This document shows, piece by piece, positions 44,695 through 56,395 of a stretch of DNA of 64,000 bases. Source of the stretch: Cryptomeria japonica. Lineage: Eukaryota > Streptophyta > Pinopsida > Cupressales > Cupressaceae. Within the stretch, counting starts at the first letter, position 1, and each line of letters begins with the position of its first letter. Under the pieces are notes generated by a model, which saw only the letters and a program-made list of their open reading frames with translations, had not been told where the DNA came from and did not search any database. Location: NCBI RefSeq assembly GCF_030272615.1, contig NC_081414.1, positions 915,069,648 through 915,133,647 of the forward strand, in the 5' to 3' direction. Both the position numbers and the translations under genes were made by a program.

Positions 44695-47600
44695 ATGTAT
44701 AAAAGAGATGCACCTAAGTTGAACAAGTCAAGTTTCTCCACATGGCAGAAAAGGATGAAGCTGTATTTATCAGGAATTGGAGAATATGCAACATATTATC
44801 TGGAGAATGATTACAGTGCACCGAGCACTAATCCAATGACCTTGGAAGAGATAAAGGAAAAACAAGAACATACTCAAGCTATGATTGAAATAACATCAGC
44901 ATTAACCGACTCAGAGTTTAATGATCTAGAAGGCTGCAATGATGCAAAAGCAATGTGGACTAAGCTCACATTTGTATATGGTGGTGATAAACATGTTCAA
45001 AGGGCAAAAGTAGATAGTCTAAGAGGACAACTTGAATCCATGAGAATGAATGAACGTGAGAACATAACCCAATACAGTACAAGATTAAAGGAGATTGTCA
45101 ATCAAATTAAAGGAGCAGGTGGAACTGTTGAAGAAAAGGATGTAACAAGTAAGTTGTTGAGAACCCTTCTACCAGCTTATGCTATTCGAGTCTCTGCAAT
45201 CAATGAATTGAGGTTTGTACCTAACATGCCAGTTTTTTTGGATGCTACTATTGGTAAGCTACATGCATTTGAGTTAAGTAATTTTGATAATAGTGGGTCT
45301 TTGGTAAATAAATTTGAATCTGCATTCAGTTCTTTTCATATTGGTGAATCTGATGACTACAATGATAGAATGAGTAAGTACTCTAAAGGGGATCATAGTG
45401 GAGCAAGTGAAAGATTTCGCAAGAACATGGAAAAAGTGCACAAACTATATGAGGAAATCAAGAAGCAAGAAGAGTTTGAAGCATTATTAGCCAAAAGGTT
45501 ACCGAGAGGAAAAGGTAAGTATAAAGGGAAGCTACCTTTAAAATGTTTCAATTGTGATAAAATAGGACATATGGCTTTGAACTATCCTGATAGAGAATCT
45601 AGTGAAAAGAGAGAATACCAAGAAGATAGGCAGAAAGACAACCAATACAGAGGACACTGAGACTTTAGAAGGAGAGATAAAAAGACATGCTTAATAGCTA
45701 ATGAGGAATCCAATGATGACAAATCTGATGAAACTGATACTGAGGAAGTTGTTTATGTGGCTATTAAAGATAGATCTGATGAAGAAATGTATGAAGAGAA
45801 AGCCCTAGTATCTCACATACATAATAATGATTCTTGGATCATAGACAGTGGATGTTCACATCACATGACAGGTGATAAACACAAGTTTATTAAATTAGAA
45901 GACTATGATGGAGGCTATGTAAGATTTGGTAATGATGCACCATGTTCGATGAAAGGTAAAGGATCTATAACACTTCTTGACAATGCTAAATATGATGATG
46001 TATACTAGGTTGAAGGTTTGAAATACAATTTGTTGAGTGTAGCATAGCTAAACAATATAGGATATCGAATAGAATTTCAGAAAGGAATTGTCAAAGTTCA
46101 TGACAAGCATGGAAAGCTAGCTGCTACCAGGACACAAACAAAAGGTAATACATTTCATCTTGACTCAACTTGGAACAAGTGTCTTTATGCAAAGATAGAT
46201 GATACCTAGTTATGGCATAAAAGGTTTTGTCATGTAAATTTTGATAATTTGATCAAAATAAGTAAGAAGCACCGAGTCAGAGGTCTACCGAGTCTAGAAA
46301 AACTTGAGAATGCTATGTGCCAAGGATGCCAGATGGGTAAGATGACAAGATCAAGCTTTACAAGTAAGTCCTACACTTCTAAAGGAATTTTAGATCTAGT
46401 ACATATTGATCTTTGTGGTCCTGTGAAAGTTCAAAGTTATTATGGTGATAAATATTTCATATTATTTATGGATGACTACTCAAGGATGATGTCAGTTATG
46501 TTTTTAAAAGAAAAATGAGAAGCTTTTCAAATGTTCAAATGGTACAAGGCAAGAGTTGAAAATGAAATAGGAAGACAACTGAAATGTCTTAGATCTGATA
46601 GAGGAGGAGTGTTCACTTCTGATGAATTTAACTTATTCTACAATGATCATGGTATAAAAAGGCAAGTGTCTACACTAATAACACCTCAGCAAAATGGGAT
46701 AGTCGAGAGAAGAGATAGATCAATTGTAGATTGTGCCAAAACCCTGATGATAGAAAAGAGGGTACCTCAAACATTTTGGAGAGAAGCAATCAACATTGCA
46801 ATTTACACCCTGAACCGAGTTCAACTGAAGAAAGGGACTATGAAGACACCATATGACAAGAAACCTAATATAAGTTATTTAAAAATCTTTGGAAGTAGAT
46901 TCTATGTTCACAAAGATGACAAAAATAGAAAGTTTGATCAAAAAAGTGAGGAAGGAACATTTCTAGGTTGTTCTTCTAGAAGTAAAGCATTTAAATGTCT
47001 GATCAAATCATCTAACAAAATAGTAGAAAGTGTAAATGTAAAAATTGATGAATTTGCAGAAAGAAATGATGAAGGAAATTCTAAAGAACCAGAAGATTAT
47101 GAGGAATTCATTTATGTTCAACTGAGAAGTCCTACCAAGAAAGATGTTGAAGAAAATGAATAGAATGTCTAGTTACCGAGGATGAAGAAGATCATACAGA
47201 ACCTACCGAGCCTATATTAGCCAAATATGTCAGAAGACATCATGCATCGAGTCAAATTTTAGGAGATAAGGATGATCCAGTGATGACAAGGAACAAACTA
47301 AGACAAAACACATGTTTGATATCTGAATTTGAACTGAGAATAGTAAAAGAGGCATTTAATAGTGAAGATTGGGTAAATGCTATGATAGAAGAGATTGATC
47401 AAATCAAGAAGAATGACACATGGACATTGATTCCAAGACCGAAGGACAAAAAAGTAATTGGTACAAAGTGGTTTTTCAAAAACAAGCTCAATGAAAAAGG
47501 TGAGGTCATTCACAACAAAGCTAGACTAGTTTGCAAAGGTTATGCTCAAGAAGAAGGAATAGATTATGGTGAAACCTTTGCACCTGTGGCTAGACTTGAG

Positions 47601-48874
47601 GGAGTAAGAACATTGTTGGCATATGTTGCTTTCAAAAATTTCAAGGTATATCAAATGGATGTTAAATCTGCATTTTTGAATGGTATACTAGAAGAAGAAG
47701 TTTATATTGGACAACCTGAAGGATTTGTTGAAGACAAGAGTAAAGATCAGGTATGTAAACTAAACAAAGCTTTATATGGTTTGAAACAAGCACCTAGAGC
47801 ATGGTATGAGAGACTGCACTCTTATTTGATCAAGATTGGATTTATAAGGACAAGTGAAAATAACAACATGTACATGAAGAATGATGAGGACAATGGTATA
47901 CTGATCTCAGCCATATTTGTTTATGATATTATTTTTTGTGGAAATGACTCCTTATGCAAGAACTTTCGAAATGAAACGAGCAAAGAATTTGAGATGTCAT
48001 TAATTGGTGAGATAAAATATTTTATAGGTTTACAGATACTGCAAATGCAAGATGAGATTTTCATTACTCAATCCAGGTACATAAAGGAAATATTGAAGAA
48101 ATTTGGAATAGAGGATTATAAACCAGTAAGGACTCCTATGACTACTAACTGTAAACTCTCAAAGAATGATGAATCTGCATCTATTGATGAGACACTTTAC
48201 TGATCTATGATTGGGAAGTTGCAATATGTTGTGCATAGTAGACCAGATATAGCACATACAGTAGGTATTGTCACAATATTTTCTGCAGATCCCAAGGAAA
48301 CCCATATGACAACAATCAAGAGAATTTTCAGATACCTGAGAGGCACTGAAGATTATGGCTTAGTATATGTAAAGGGAAATAACTTTGATTTAAAAGTTTA
48401 TACTGATGCTGATTGGGCAGGCAACATTGATGATAGGAAAAGCACAAGTGGTGGAGCTTTCTTTTTAAGAGAAAGACTAGTAAGTTGGCTTAGCAAGAAA
48501 CAAGGATGTATTTCACAATCAACAACAAAAGATGAATATGTTGCTGCAGCATTGAATTGCACAAATATAGCATGGATAAAACAACTGTTGGAAGGTATAA
48601 ATGAAAAAGTTACCGAGCCAGTCCAGTAACTATATTCTATGATAATACTAGTGCCATTAACATTTCAAAGAACCCGGTAATGCACTCTAAGACAAAGCAT
48701 ATATCTATAAAGTATCATTATCTCAGGGAAGAAGTTCAAGAGAAGAAAGCTGTACTAGAATATATTAGTTCAAAGGAACAATTAGCAGACATCTTCACAA
48801 AGCCACTGCCAAGGGACACTTTTGAGTATATCAGAAGTAAGTTAGGGGTCCTACCCCTATCTTCTACTCACTGA
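44695..48874 (+). pseudogene. gag-pol: Copia-E gag-pol polyprotein, broken
   Basis: ATG 44695 starts MYKRDAPKLNKSSFSTW, a UBN2-type gag open for 321 codons. The knuckle reads CFNCDKIGHMALNY, with Tyr for the last Cys. Frame 1 continues through protease DSGCSHHM (about 45845, intact), LWHKRFCHVNFDN, integrase VHIDLCGP (about 46402), LRSDRGGVFTS and PQQNGIVERRD to 47163. Stops lie near 45658, 46006, 46045, 46207 and 46516. Pol resumes in frame 0 at about 47163 with RT ([18 protein letters not shown]), whose catalytic site reads FVYDIIF (about 47917) instead of FVDDIIF. RNase H TDADWAGNIDDRKST (about 48403) follows, and a last shift near 48625 leads to frame 2 for FYDNTSAIN to DIFTKPLPRDTFEYI. 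One changed catalytic Asp, two shifts and several stops make it inactive. Confidence 0.92.
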
Positions 48875-49218
48875 CCGAGTTCGGTGAAAGCATCAATTCG
48901 ATGAAACTACAGAATATTATGTGTGGATTGATGCTGAGTTATGCACTTTAGAAGGTTTTCTAAAGTTGTGCAGAAAATGGGAATTAGAGACAAGATACAC
49001 AGCAAGGCAAATCACTTCACAAAGGAAGGAATCATGATTTAGTTCTTTTACTTTTTTGGCATTGTTGTCAAAGGGGGAGAAGACAAAATGGTTGACTGAA
49101 TGATAAAGCCCTAAAAGAAGATAATAGAAGACCAATAATAGGGGGAGAAGATTACTAAAGGGAGAGGATAACAGGAGAAGTCTTACAACAATCTAAATCT
49201 GAATCAATTTGAATATCT
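48875..49218 (+). other. Copia-E 3' UTR
   Basis: No gene. CAAAGGGGGAGAAG (about 49069) and AGGGGGAGAAG (about 49140) resemble polypurine tracts, but neither abuts the TG at 49219; about 70 bases lie between. Confidence 0.6.
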
Positions 49219-49227
49219 TGTTGGTAC

Positions 49228-50003
49228 TATAGACACCTAAAATTAGCATGTCTAATTAAATAAATATTTTTATTTATTTAATTATCTAAGCCTAATTCTT
49301 CTATTAATTAAATGAATCTTTATTTATTTAATTAATTCATTTATCCTCTTCTAGCCTTATTTCTCATTTAAATAAATTCATTTATTTATTTAAATTATCC
49401 TTTTCTTAAATTAAATAAATATCTTATTTATTTAATTGATCCCACTTCCTCTATTAATTAAATAAATATTTATTTATTTAATTAATTCATTAGCCTTTTC
49501 TACCCATGACACATGTCATTCATCTCTTAATTGCTACACTACCTACCCCTCTTATTATTTTATTATTTCCTTTACCTACCCTCTAATCATAGCCAACCTC
49601 TTTTTACACCTCTTAATCTTATCCCTCCATTTCATATAGTGTTTTCTATATAAGGAGATGCTTCCTTCATTATCAAACCCTGGCTAATCGATTTATGCAC
49701 TTGACTACACTATGCTTTTCATATAAGATCCTACTTGCAACCACATTTCCGTTCTTTGTTGAGCTCTTGTGCATATAAAATCTGAGAGCAAATATATCAA
49801 GCAAGATCAATGGAGATAGGAAGAATGGAGATCCAAACCCTATTAGACATGTGATGGTATAATCTTTGTGATTTCATTTGATTTGCATTGTCTTAGGTAA
49901 TCTTCATATGTTATTGTGGATCTTTGTTGTTGTTAGGCTAGGGTTTTGTGGTTGAATTCATTTAGTCTTTCAATATTGTTCTTATCCATTTTCACCATAT
50001 ACA
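49228..50003 (+). repeat. Tat-2 5' LTR
   Basis: 776 bp, starting TATAGACACC (TG decayed to TA) and ending CCATATACA. AATTAAATAAAT-rich U3, TATATAA at 49647-49653, and CAAGATCAATGGAGATAGG in U5. It aligns with 57652-58434 throughout. Confidence 0.88.
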
Positions 50004-50006
50004 TTT

Positions 50007-50024
50007 TGGCACGCCTGGTGGGAC
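50007..50024 (+). promoter_or_regulatory. Tat-2 primer-binding site
   Basis: TGGCACGCCTGGTGGGAC follows the LTR by three bases. The same element-specific site follows the Tat-3 LTR. It differs from the initiator-Met site of the copia elements; I cannot name the tRNA with confidence. Confidence 0.75.
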
Positions 50025-50112
50025 TCTTGCCCTTTTTGCATTTAACATCCTTGTTGTAGATTTTGTGTTTTGAAGTTGCAGATCTGACATTTTTCAACAG
50101 TATTTTGGTATT

Positions 50113-50380
50113 TTCGCGTCTGTGTACTTTTCGATCACGTTTTTGGTCTTTTACCGCGTCTGCGACATCTAGGATCGCATCCACACCTTCGACAATATAT
50201 TTTTATTTTTTTTTGCAGATTCTGAAAATCGCGTCTGTGTTCCCTAGTCACATCTGTGGGGTTTTCAGGTGCACCTGCGTCTAGAAGCCACGTCTGCATT
50301 CCGGAGCCGCGTCTATATTTCACAGAAGCGCGTCTACATCTAGAAGTCACGTTTGTGTTTATGGTAACCACATCTTTGTG
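50113..50380 (+). repeat. Phased GCGTCTGTG repeats, block 1, in Tat-2 leader
   Basis: The core (G/A)CGTCT, usually followed by GTGTT or a near variant, recurs at about 50116, 50155, 50231, 50250, 50277, 50290, 50309, 50330, 50349 and 50370. From 50231 onward most steps are 19-21 bp, and the sequence between cores is not conserved. Variants CATCT are what CpG deamination gives. Confidence 0.7.
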
Positions 50381-50504
50381 CACTGATTTCATTTTGGGGG
50401 TTTTCATTGATTCAGTTTTTAGTCATTTGATTTTTTTAGATCTGGTTTATTCTAAGCTAACATTTTCAGATCTAGCTAATGAAATTGGTGCAACTTGTCT
50501 TGAA

Positions 50505-52223
50505 AGCAAAATCATTTTGTCGAAGACCCCCATTTCACAAAGTCTTTTGGATCTAAAATTTACCTAACTTATATGCTTGCAGGAAGGGGTGATCATTTGA
50601 AACAATCCAAACTACTAACAGATCTTTGTTGTAGGACCTTGGCAAGGGTTTTTGGATCTTTATTATGTGCCTTGTTTTCATAGACTAGCAAACACTTCAA
50701 TTGGTGCACTAAAATTGAACCATTGTCTTTTGTGTCTTGAGCAATAGGCTCTTTTTGTTTAATCTTTAGAGGGCCTGTCTCCCTGTGTGGTCATTAGGAC
50801 TACTAGTGAGGAGAGAATGACCCAAGTGGTAGCAAAAGAAAAGCCATCTTCTTCCAAACCACTATAAATAACTATATCCATGGTGAAAACTATGGATAAC
50901 ATGTGCTGATTAGTTCATACCGACACTATGTCTCCCCATAAACCTATTTGATCAAATTTATTTGATCATTTGTAGGGCGTAACCCCTACCAGCTGGGAAC
51001 CTTTTGTATTTATAGAGTTGAAAGTGCTACATGTATGGCCACACAAGTGGATTCCCTTACTAGCACCTTTTTGTTTTAGAAGCCAAAATCCTTCTAGTTG
51101 TTGGGGCAGGAGGTCGAACCTCTAGTAGCGGCCCACACACATACGGTTCTTAGTAGAGATGCAAAGTTTGCCACAAGGAGTTTTTGTGGTGACTGATGCT
51201 TGGCTACCTTGAGAAGAGAGTGCCAAGGGTGGAGCCAGTGGGGTCAAGCATCTAAGTATCCACTCTGAATAGCATAGCCATAAGAATTGTGCTTGACTTA
51301 TTTCGAACAATCAAACATTCAAGACCAAACATCAAAACATTGTGTCTTTTGTGTCTTCAAGTGTATACAAAACAATTTTATATCAGACATCACACTTTCT
51401 TTGAGTCATTTTGAGTCTAAACACTTGCAAACATTGAGTTTTTATCAACACTATGTCCTCTTGTCGCGAAAAAATAGTCAAACATTCAGATTTGGTCACA
51501 ACAAAATAACTTCATAGATTCGAGAAAAAATTGCACAAATTTTGCAGAAATGCATCTGTGTCTGATAGAATAGCATCTGTGTCATATAATTGTGTCTGTG
51601 AAACGCAAAAATGCATTTGTGTTCTCAAAATCAACATTGCATTTACAAAATCTCAGACTCGTGTCTGTGTTTAATAGAACCATGTCTATGTCAGGAAATC
51701 GCATCTGTGTAGTATATAGGCACGTCTGTGTTCAGAATTAAAAAACTTTTATAGTTCAATAAACAAACACACTTAGTTTTAGAATTCTTGAGCTTCCTAG
51801 GTTATTTCTCTAGGTTTTCATCAAGCATTCAACCTATCTTTGGGTTTCACAAAGTCCATCATTTCTTTACACCTTACATTATATTCACATTTGTCTACAC
51901 TTGAGTCAAAAGGTCACTTGCTTATCCTCATCATACTTTGTCAACACACTACATACAACAACATTTTGTTAAGTGGTCCCTCATCAAGGTCTATCACCTT
52001 TGGGTCTCATTTGGTCTTACTTAGAGTCAAAGTCAACTTACCTCATCAAGAGAAACTATCCTCTCTTTGGAAGTCACACCTACTCTACTACATACATACT
52101 TGGTCCTACACTTTGGACATTGCAAGTAAACCTCAGATTCATTTACATTCCATCCAACTCTTGGTCTTCCATACTCTTTCCATTTTTCATCTAGTCTCAC
52201 ACATCTTGATCAATACCTAGTTC
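50505..52223 (+). other. Tat-2 leader, part conserved with Tat-3
   Basis: From CCATTTCACAAAGTC (about 50529) to the gag start, this leader matches 59470-60996 of Tat-3 closely, though it has no long frame. A pyrimidine-rich ACTTATATGCTTGCAG at about 50568-50583 looks like a splice acceptor and is kept in Tat-3 as ACTTGTGTGCTTGCAG. The region also contains the second phased block. Confidence 0.6.
51550..51735 (+). repeat. Phased GCATCTGTG/GTGTCTGTG repeats, block 2, in Tat-2 leader
   Basis: Cores start near 51552, 51573, 51592, 51613, 51639, 51661, 51682, 51701 and 51722, with steps mostly 19-21 bp. All are the block-1 core with its CpG turned to CA or TG except the last, ACGTCT. In Tat-3 this block is missing: the leader goes straight from the text matching 51530 to that matching 51745. 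Confidence 0.7.
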
Positions 52224-54783
52224 ATGGTTGAAACTCATTCCCAAAAATCTAGGAGAGAAGCTAAAGAGGCTCAAGAGTCTACAAACATGAGTTCCTATGA
52301 GTATGACAATCATATCCTTTTCAATTCTGATCATACTACATTACCTGACATGGATGCCTATAGAAACATTCCAAATGTTGAGAACATTGACACTACAAAC
52401 AACAATGATACACACAATGACAATATGGACAACTTTTTTGTACATTCAGCAGAAGTGGAAGACACCATTATGAATCCTCATTTTAATTGATTGGTTGAGG
52501 AAACAATGAGGAGAGATAGACAATATTTTCTACAAGTGATGGCACAAAGTGGAGCCAAGATACCTCATGATTTTGACATGTCTTAAATAATGGAAAATCA
52601 ACCTTTGCAACAAACTCACTCCAAAACGGATCAAAGGAGGCCTAATAGTGGAGGCAATAAAGGACCACATCTTGTACCTAAATCACCATCATCTTTATTT
52701 CAAAAACCAGAGGTCCCATACACACATGGTCAAGCATATGATACTCATCTTCGCTGACCATTATGGAAGTCTTATGCAGAAAAATATGCTCAATCACATA
52801 TCAATGCTAAGGATCAACCACCAAAGAAATTGGATATTCAAAGGCATTCTCAAAATTTGGACACAAGGAAACCCCGCATCAAATTTGGGGGAAACACACT
52901 AGAACAAACTCATGACATGCCTGTAGAGTATGGTATAAATGGACAAAGCGGATATTTCATTCCTCAACATGACTCTATACCAAGTGGTCTATATACACAT
53001 CATCATTATAGACCTCCTCCATATGAACATGTGTATGATCAATATCATCCATATATGCAACATGCTCCTCCTCCAATTGGTGCCTCAAGCATGGGGTATG
53101 GTCCAAGAAGTCGATCTCCACCTAAGAACAATTTGGAGCAACAAATCAAGGACTTACAAAAGAAAATGGAGGACATAAATACACCAAAGCCAACTTACAC
53201 AATGAGAGACATATTTCCTTATCCATTTGACAAGGGCATTCCAATGCCTCCATTTCCTACACACTTTGTGACACCTAAGTTTGATACATATAGAGGAAAA
53301 GGAGATCCTAAGGCACACATAAGACAGTTTTTCACAACTTTCATTGAGGTAGCAGCAAAAGAGACATTTGATGAGATTATTCCCACAAAGCTTAGGTGAT
53401 CAAGTTATGGAATGGTTCTCTTAGCTTCCACCTGGAATTAAGTCATGGGGTGATCTATTAGAAGAATTTATCCAACATTTCTTATACAACATAGAGACAG
53501 ACATATCAGTCACTACTTTGTGCAACACCAAGCAAAAAGATGGAGTCTTTTTCATCATTTTTACAAAGATGGAGGAATCTAGCTAGCAGATGCTCTTATG
53601 AAATTCCACAAAAACAAATGGTAGAAATGTTCACCCAAAATGTTAACAAAGACTTTGGTTATGACTTATGAAAAGCTTGTTTGTCCACCTTCAAGGACAT
53701 CATTGAAAAAGGATTAGCAATAGAAAAGGTCCTAATTGAACAAGGAGTCATTAAGATGTTAAAGGAAAACAAAGATGACTTTAAAGGAAAAGACAAGCCA
53801 AGATTTTGGAATAAAAACATGAACACAATAAATGATGGTGTTGTTGATGCCAATACGTTGCGACCCAAAATCATTTTTTTGGGATCAAGCTCTACAAACA
53901 ATCAAGTGAATACTCAAACAACTTCTAGATCATGAAGGAAATACACCCCATTGGGAGAACCACTTGAGTCAGTTTTCAAGAAGCTAGTGGAAAACAAAGT
54001 AATCACAATTCCAAATTTTCCTCCATATGAGCCAAAGGTCAAACCAAATTGGTGGAATGATGATGAGTATTGTGAATTACATAAGAGAAAGGGTCATAAA
54101 ATAGGAAATTATCATTGACTGAAGAACATCATACAAGATCTCATTGATAGAGCTGACATTGAGATTGAAGGACTCTCATCCAATCAAGAACATGAAATGT
54201 TTAAGGAACCATTCCCAAAACATGACAAGGGAAAAGTTGCAGCCACAGATGATCAAACCAACTATACTAGAGCATCCTACAACTATGATTCAACCATCAA
54301 TCACATCTCGATGGACAATTATGTCTCTACCATTATCATCAAGGACAAAACCCCTGAGAATTCTACCCAGAGACCCAAGATTGTCCTAAAAGGCATTGGA
54401 TCTTCTTTCGAACCTACCTTTGAATGTAATGTCACTACTCATTGAGATAAATTTACTTTGCAAGGTGCTCCAGCTAAAAACACCGCTTCCTCATCAACCA
54501 AGCTTGAATACGACCTTGTAGAACAGTTAGGGAAGCCACCTGCACTCATCTCCATCCTTGAGCTTTTATGCGTATCTCCTACACATAAAGCCATTCTTGA
54601 CAAAATCTTGAGAGACACTCCTGTCACTACTAATTTGAACGTAGACCAATTTCAAGCCATGGTGGGATACCTTTCCATTCCACACTCCCTTACATTCACA
54701 AAAGCTGATGACGCATCCATAACCCAGCCACATAATGCACCTTTACACATTGAAGCCTTCATACACAAACATCAAATAAAATG
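52224..54783 (+). pseudogene. gag: Tat-2 gag, frameshifted
   Basis: ATG 52224 opens MVETHSQKSRREAKEAQEST, matching Tat-3 gag from 60997. The first half is polar and rich in Asn, Gln, Pro and Tyr. A coiled coil (NLEQQIKDLQKKMEDI, about 53130) precedes the capsid core, TPKFDTYRGKGDPKAHIRQF (about 53272). Relative to Tat-3, two bases are missing near 53362, which moves the rest from frame 0 to frame 2. After the shift come MVEMFTQNVN, IEKGLAIEKVLIEQGVIK (about 53700), the zinc-type EYCELHKRKGH (about 54066) and SYNYDSTINHISM (about 54280). In-frame stops (52488, 52585 and others) add to the damage. Confidence 0.85.
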
Positions 54784-55640
54784 AGTCCTGGTAGATGGAG
54801 GAGCAGGTCTAAACATTTGTACATTGAGCATTATTAAACAATTGGGATATTCTGATAAAGCTGTGAATTCTACAAACAAAATTACCATCAAGGCATATGA
54901 TGATGAAGAGCGTTCATCCAAGGGCACAGTCACCTTACCTCTCAGAGTTGGGCTAGTTACAAAAGATATGGTTTGTCAAGTCCTAGACCTAGATCTCACA
55001 TACAACATATTGCTAGGACGTCCATGGATTTATGAGATGAATGTAGTACCATCTACATATCATTGATGTATCAAGTTTCCACACAATGGAGTTGAAGTGA
55101 CCATCAAAGCTGACCCAAATCTATTCATATATTGCAACAATCTGTGACTTAGATTAGAAATAACAGTTCTAGTAAATCGACAAGCTATTCCTTCATCAAC
55201 ATATGTGGATCCAGAATCCTTGAAAGCTTCTACATCAAAGCAAGCAAAGATCAAAGAAAAGATCAAGATTAAAGACTTGGGATGCGGTGAGTATATCTTT
55301 CATGTTGATCAACTCCCACTATCTCCTAAGATATTCAGTTGACAAGAACAACCTACAAGCAATTTGCAATGCCAAGGAATTGGGTTTGAACCACCTAGTG
55401 TTGTGGCTACTAAGTCAGAATGCAAATCTCCTCTTGTGGTGCAAGCAACTCTTGATATCAATAGTCTTAAGAGTGGTTCCAACAAAGAATCTATTGAGTG
55501 TATCGCCAACCCTCTTGAGAACTCACATAGCCTTACCATTTCATTCACTCATTCCATTTCCACTCCACTTCCAGACTTGGATCAACAAGAATTACAAAAG
55601 CCCTTACTCATTGGGGATGAAAAATCAAGCTATGAATAGA
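54784..55640 (+). pseudogene. pro: Tat-2 aspartic protease and following linker
   Basis: Frame 2 reads VLVDGGAGLNICTLSIIKQL at 54785, with the catalytic Asp-Gly-Gly form typical of this clade, then TLPLRVGLVTKDMVCQVLDL and the C-terminal YNILLGRPW (about 55005). This is the standard retropepsin pattern. The linker to 55640 is polar and carries stops near 55065, 55146, 55340 and 55637, the first of which matches a CGA in Tat-3. Confidence 0.85.
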
Positions 55641-56395
55641 AAAAACTAAAAGTCAATAATAAAGAAAAGTCCTTTAGTCCAAATCAAAATCAAAAGCTAC
55701 TGGACTCCACAAAAATCAAAGTCAAGGATAAAAATCCTATGAAGCAAAAAGAGCAAGAGTTGATCTCCCCTAATATCAAAATAACTAGGGGCAAAAGTTC
55801 TAAAATTTCAAGTCAAAAAGCATCCTTGTTGATCCTAAGTCTCCATCATGCTATCCTACTTTCACTTCTTTTCGCAATCATAAGCCTTCATCACTCATCC
55901 ACTTGTTCCGCACATCCTTTCCCTTCTGGTGATACATCATGGACCTTTAATGGAGCTTCCTTGAAGGACTTTGTTATCAGGGATGCCCAAACTTCTTTAG
56001 GTGACACACATATGGGCCTACATAGTTCACACACTAGTAATTCTATCTCAGTTCCTTTATCAAGGAAGACAGACACTCAAGATACACATAATTCAGTTAA
56101 GGAACATTGCAACTACAATCATAAGGTAAAGCCTCGCACATTCGAGGTGGGTGACTTAGTTCTCAAAGAAAATCCTAAAAATCAGCAAGACACAAAGAAG
56201 AAGGGCAAGTTTGAACCAAATTGGCTCGGTTCTTACATCATCACAACAACATATGGATCTAGTGCATATCAACTCTCAACCATAGAGGGTAAACCTTTGG
56301 AGGATCCTATCAACAACATGCACCTTTTTAGGTTTTACAAAAAGCTCTTTAGAGTATCCCAAATTAAAAAATACAAAAAAATCATAAAAACATAA
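55641..56395 (+). pseudogene. Tat-2: new hydrophobic segment fused in frame to the integrase C-terminus
   Basis: The protease frame (frame 2) continues through a Lys-rich stretch to ATG 55739 and on to a stop at 56393-56395. Within it about 20 hydrophobic residues (LLILSLHHAILLSLLFAII, about 55826-55885) could form one membrane helix. A Ser/Thr-rich segment follows. From about 56092 it matches the Tat-1 integrase tail: RTFEVGDLVLKENPKN, GKFEPNWLGSYI, YQLS and PINNMHLFRFY. RT, both RNase H domains and the integrase zinc finger and DDE core are absent. The keeping of frame across the join suggests the fusion was once translated. What the segment before the join does is unknown. Confidence 0.75.

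Larger units (their letters stand above)
43152..49227 (+). mobile_element. Copia-E: Ty1/copia element, interrupted at the start of its 3' LTR by Tat-2
   Basis: 5' LTR (43152-44631), primer site, gag-pol (44695-48874), purine-box 3' UTR and the first nine bases of a 3' LTR (TGTTGGTAC, 49219-49227), where Tat-2 begins. The rest of the 3' LTR should lie beyond the right edge of the window. Confidence 0.88.
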
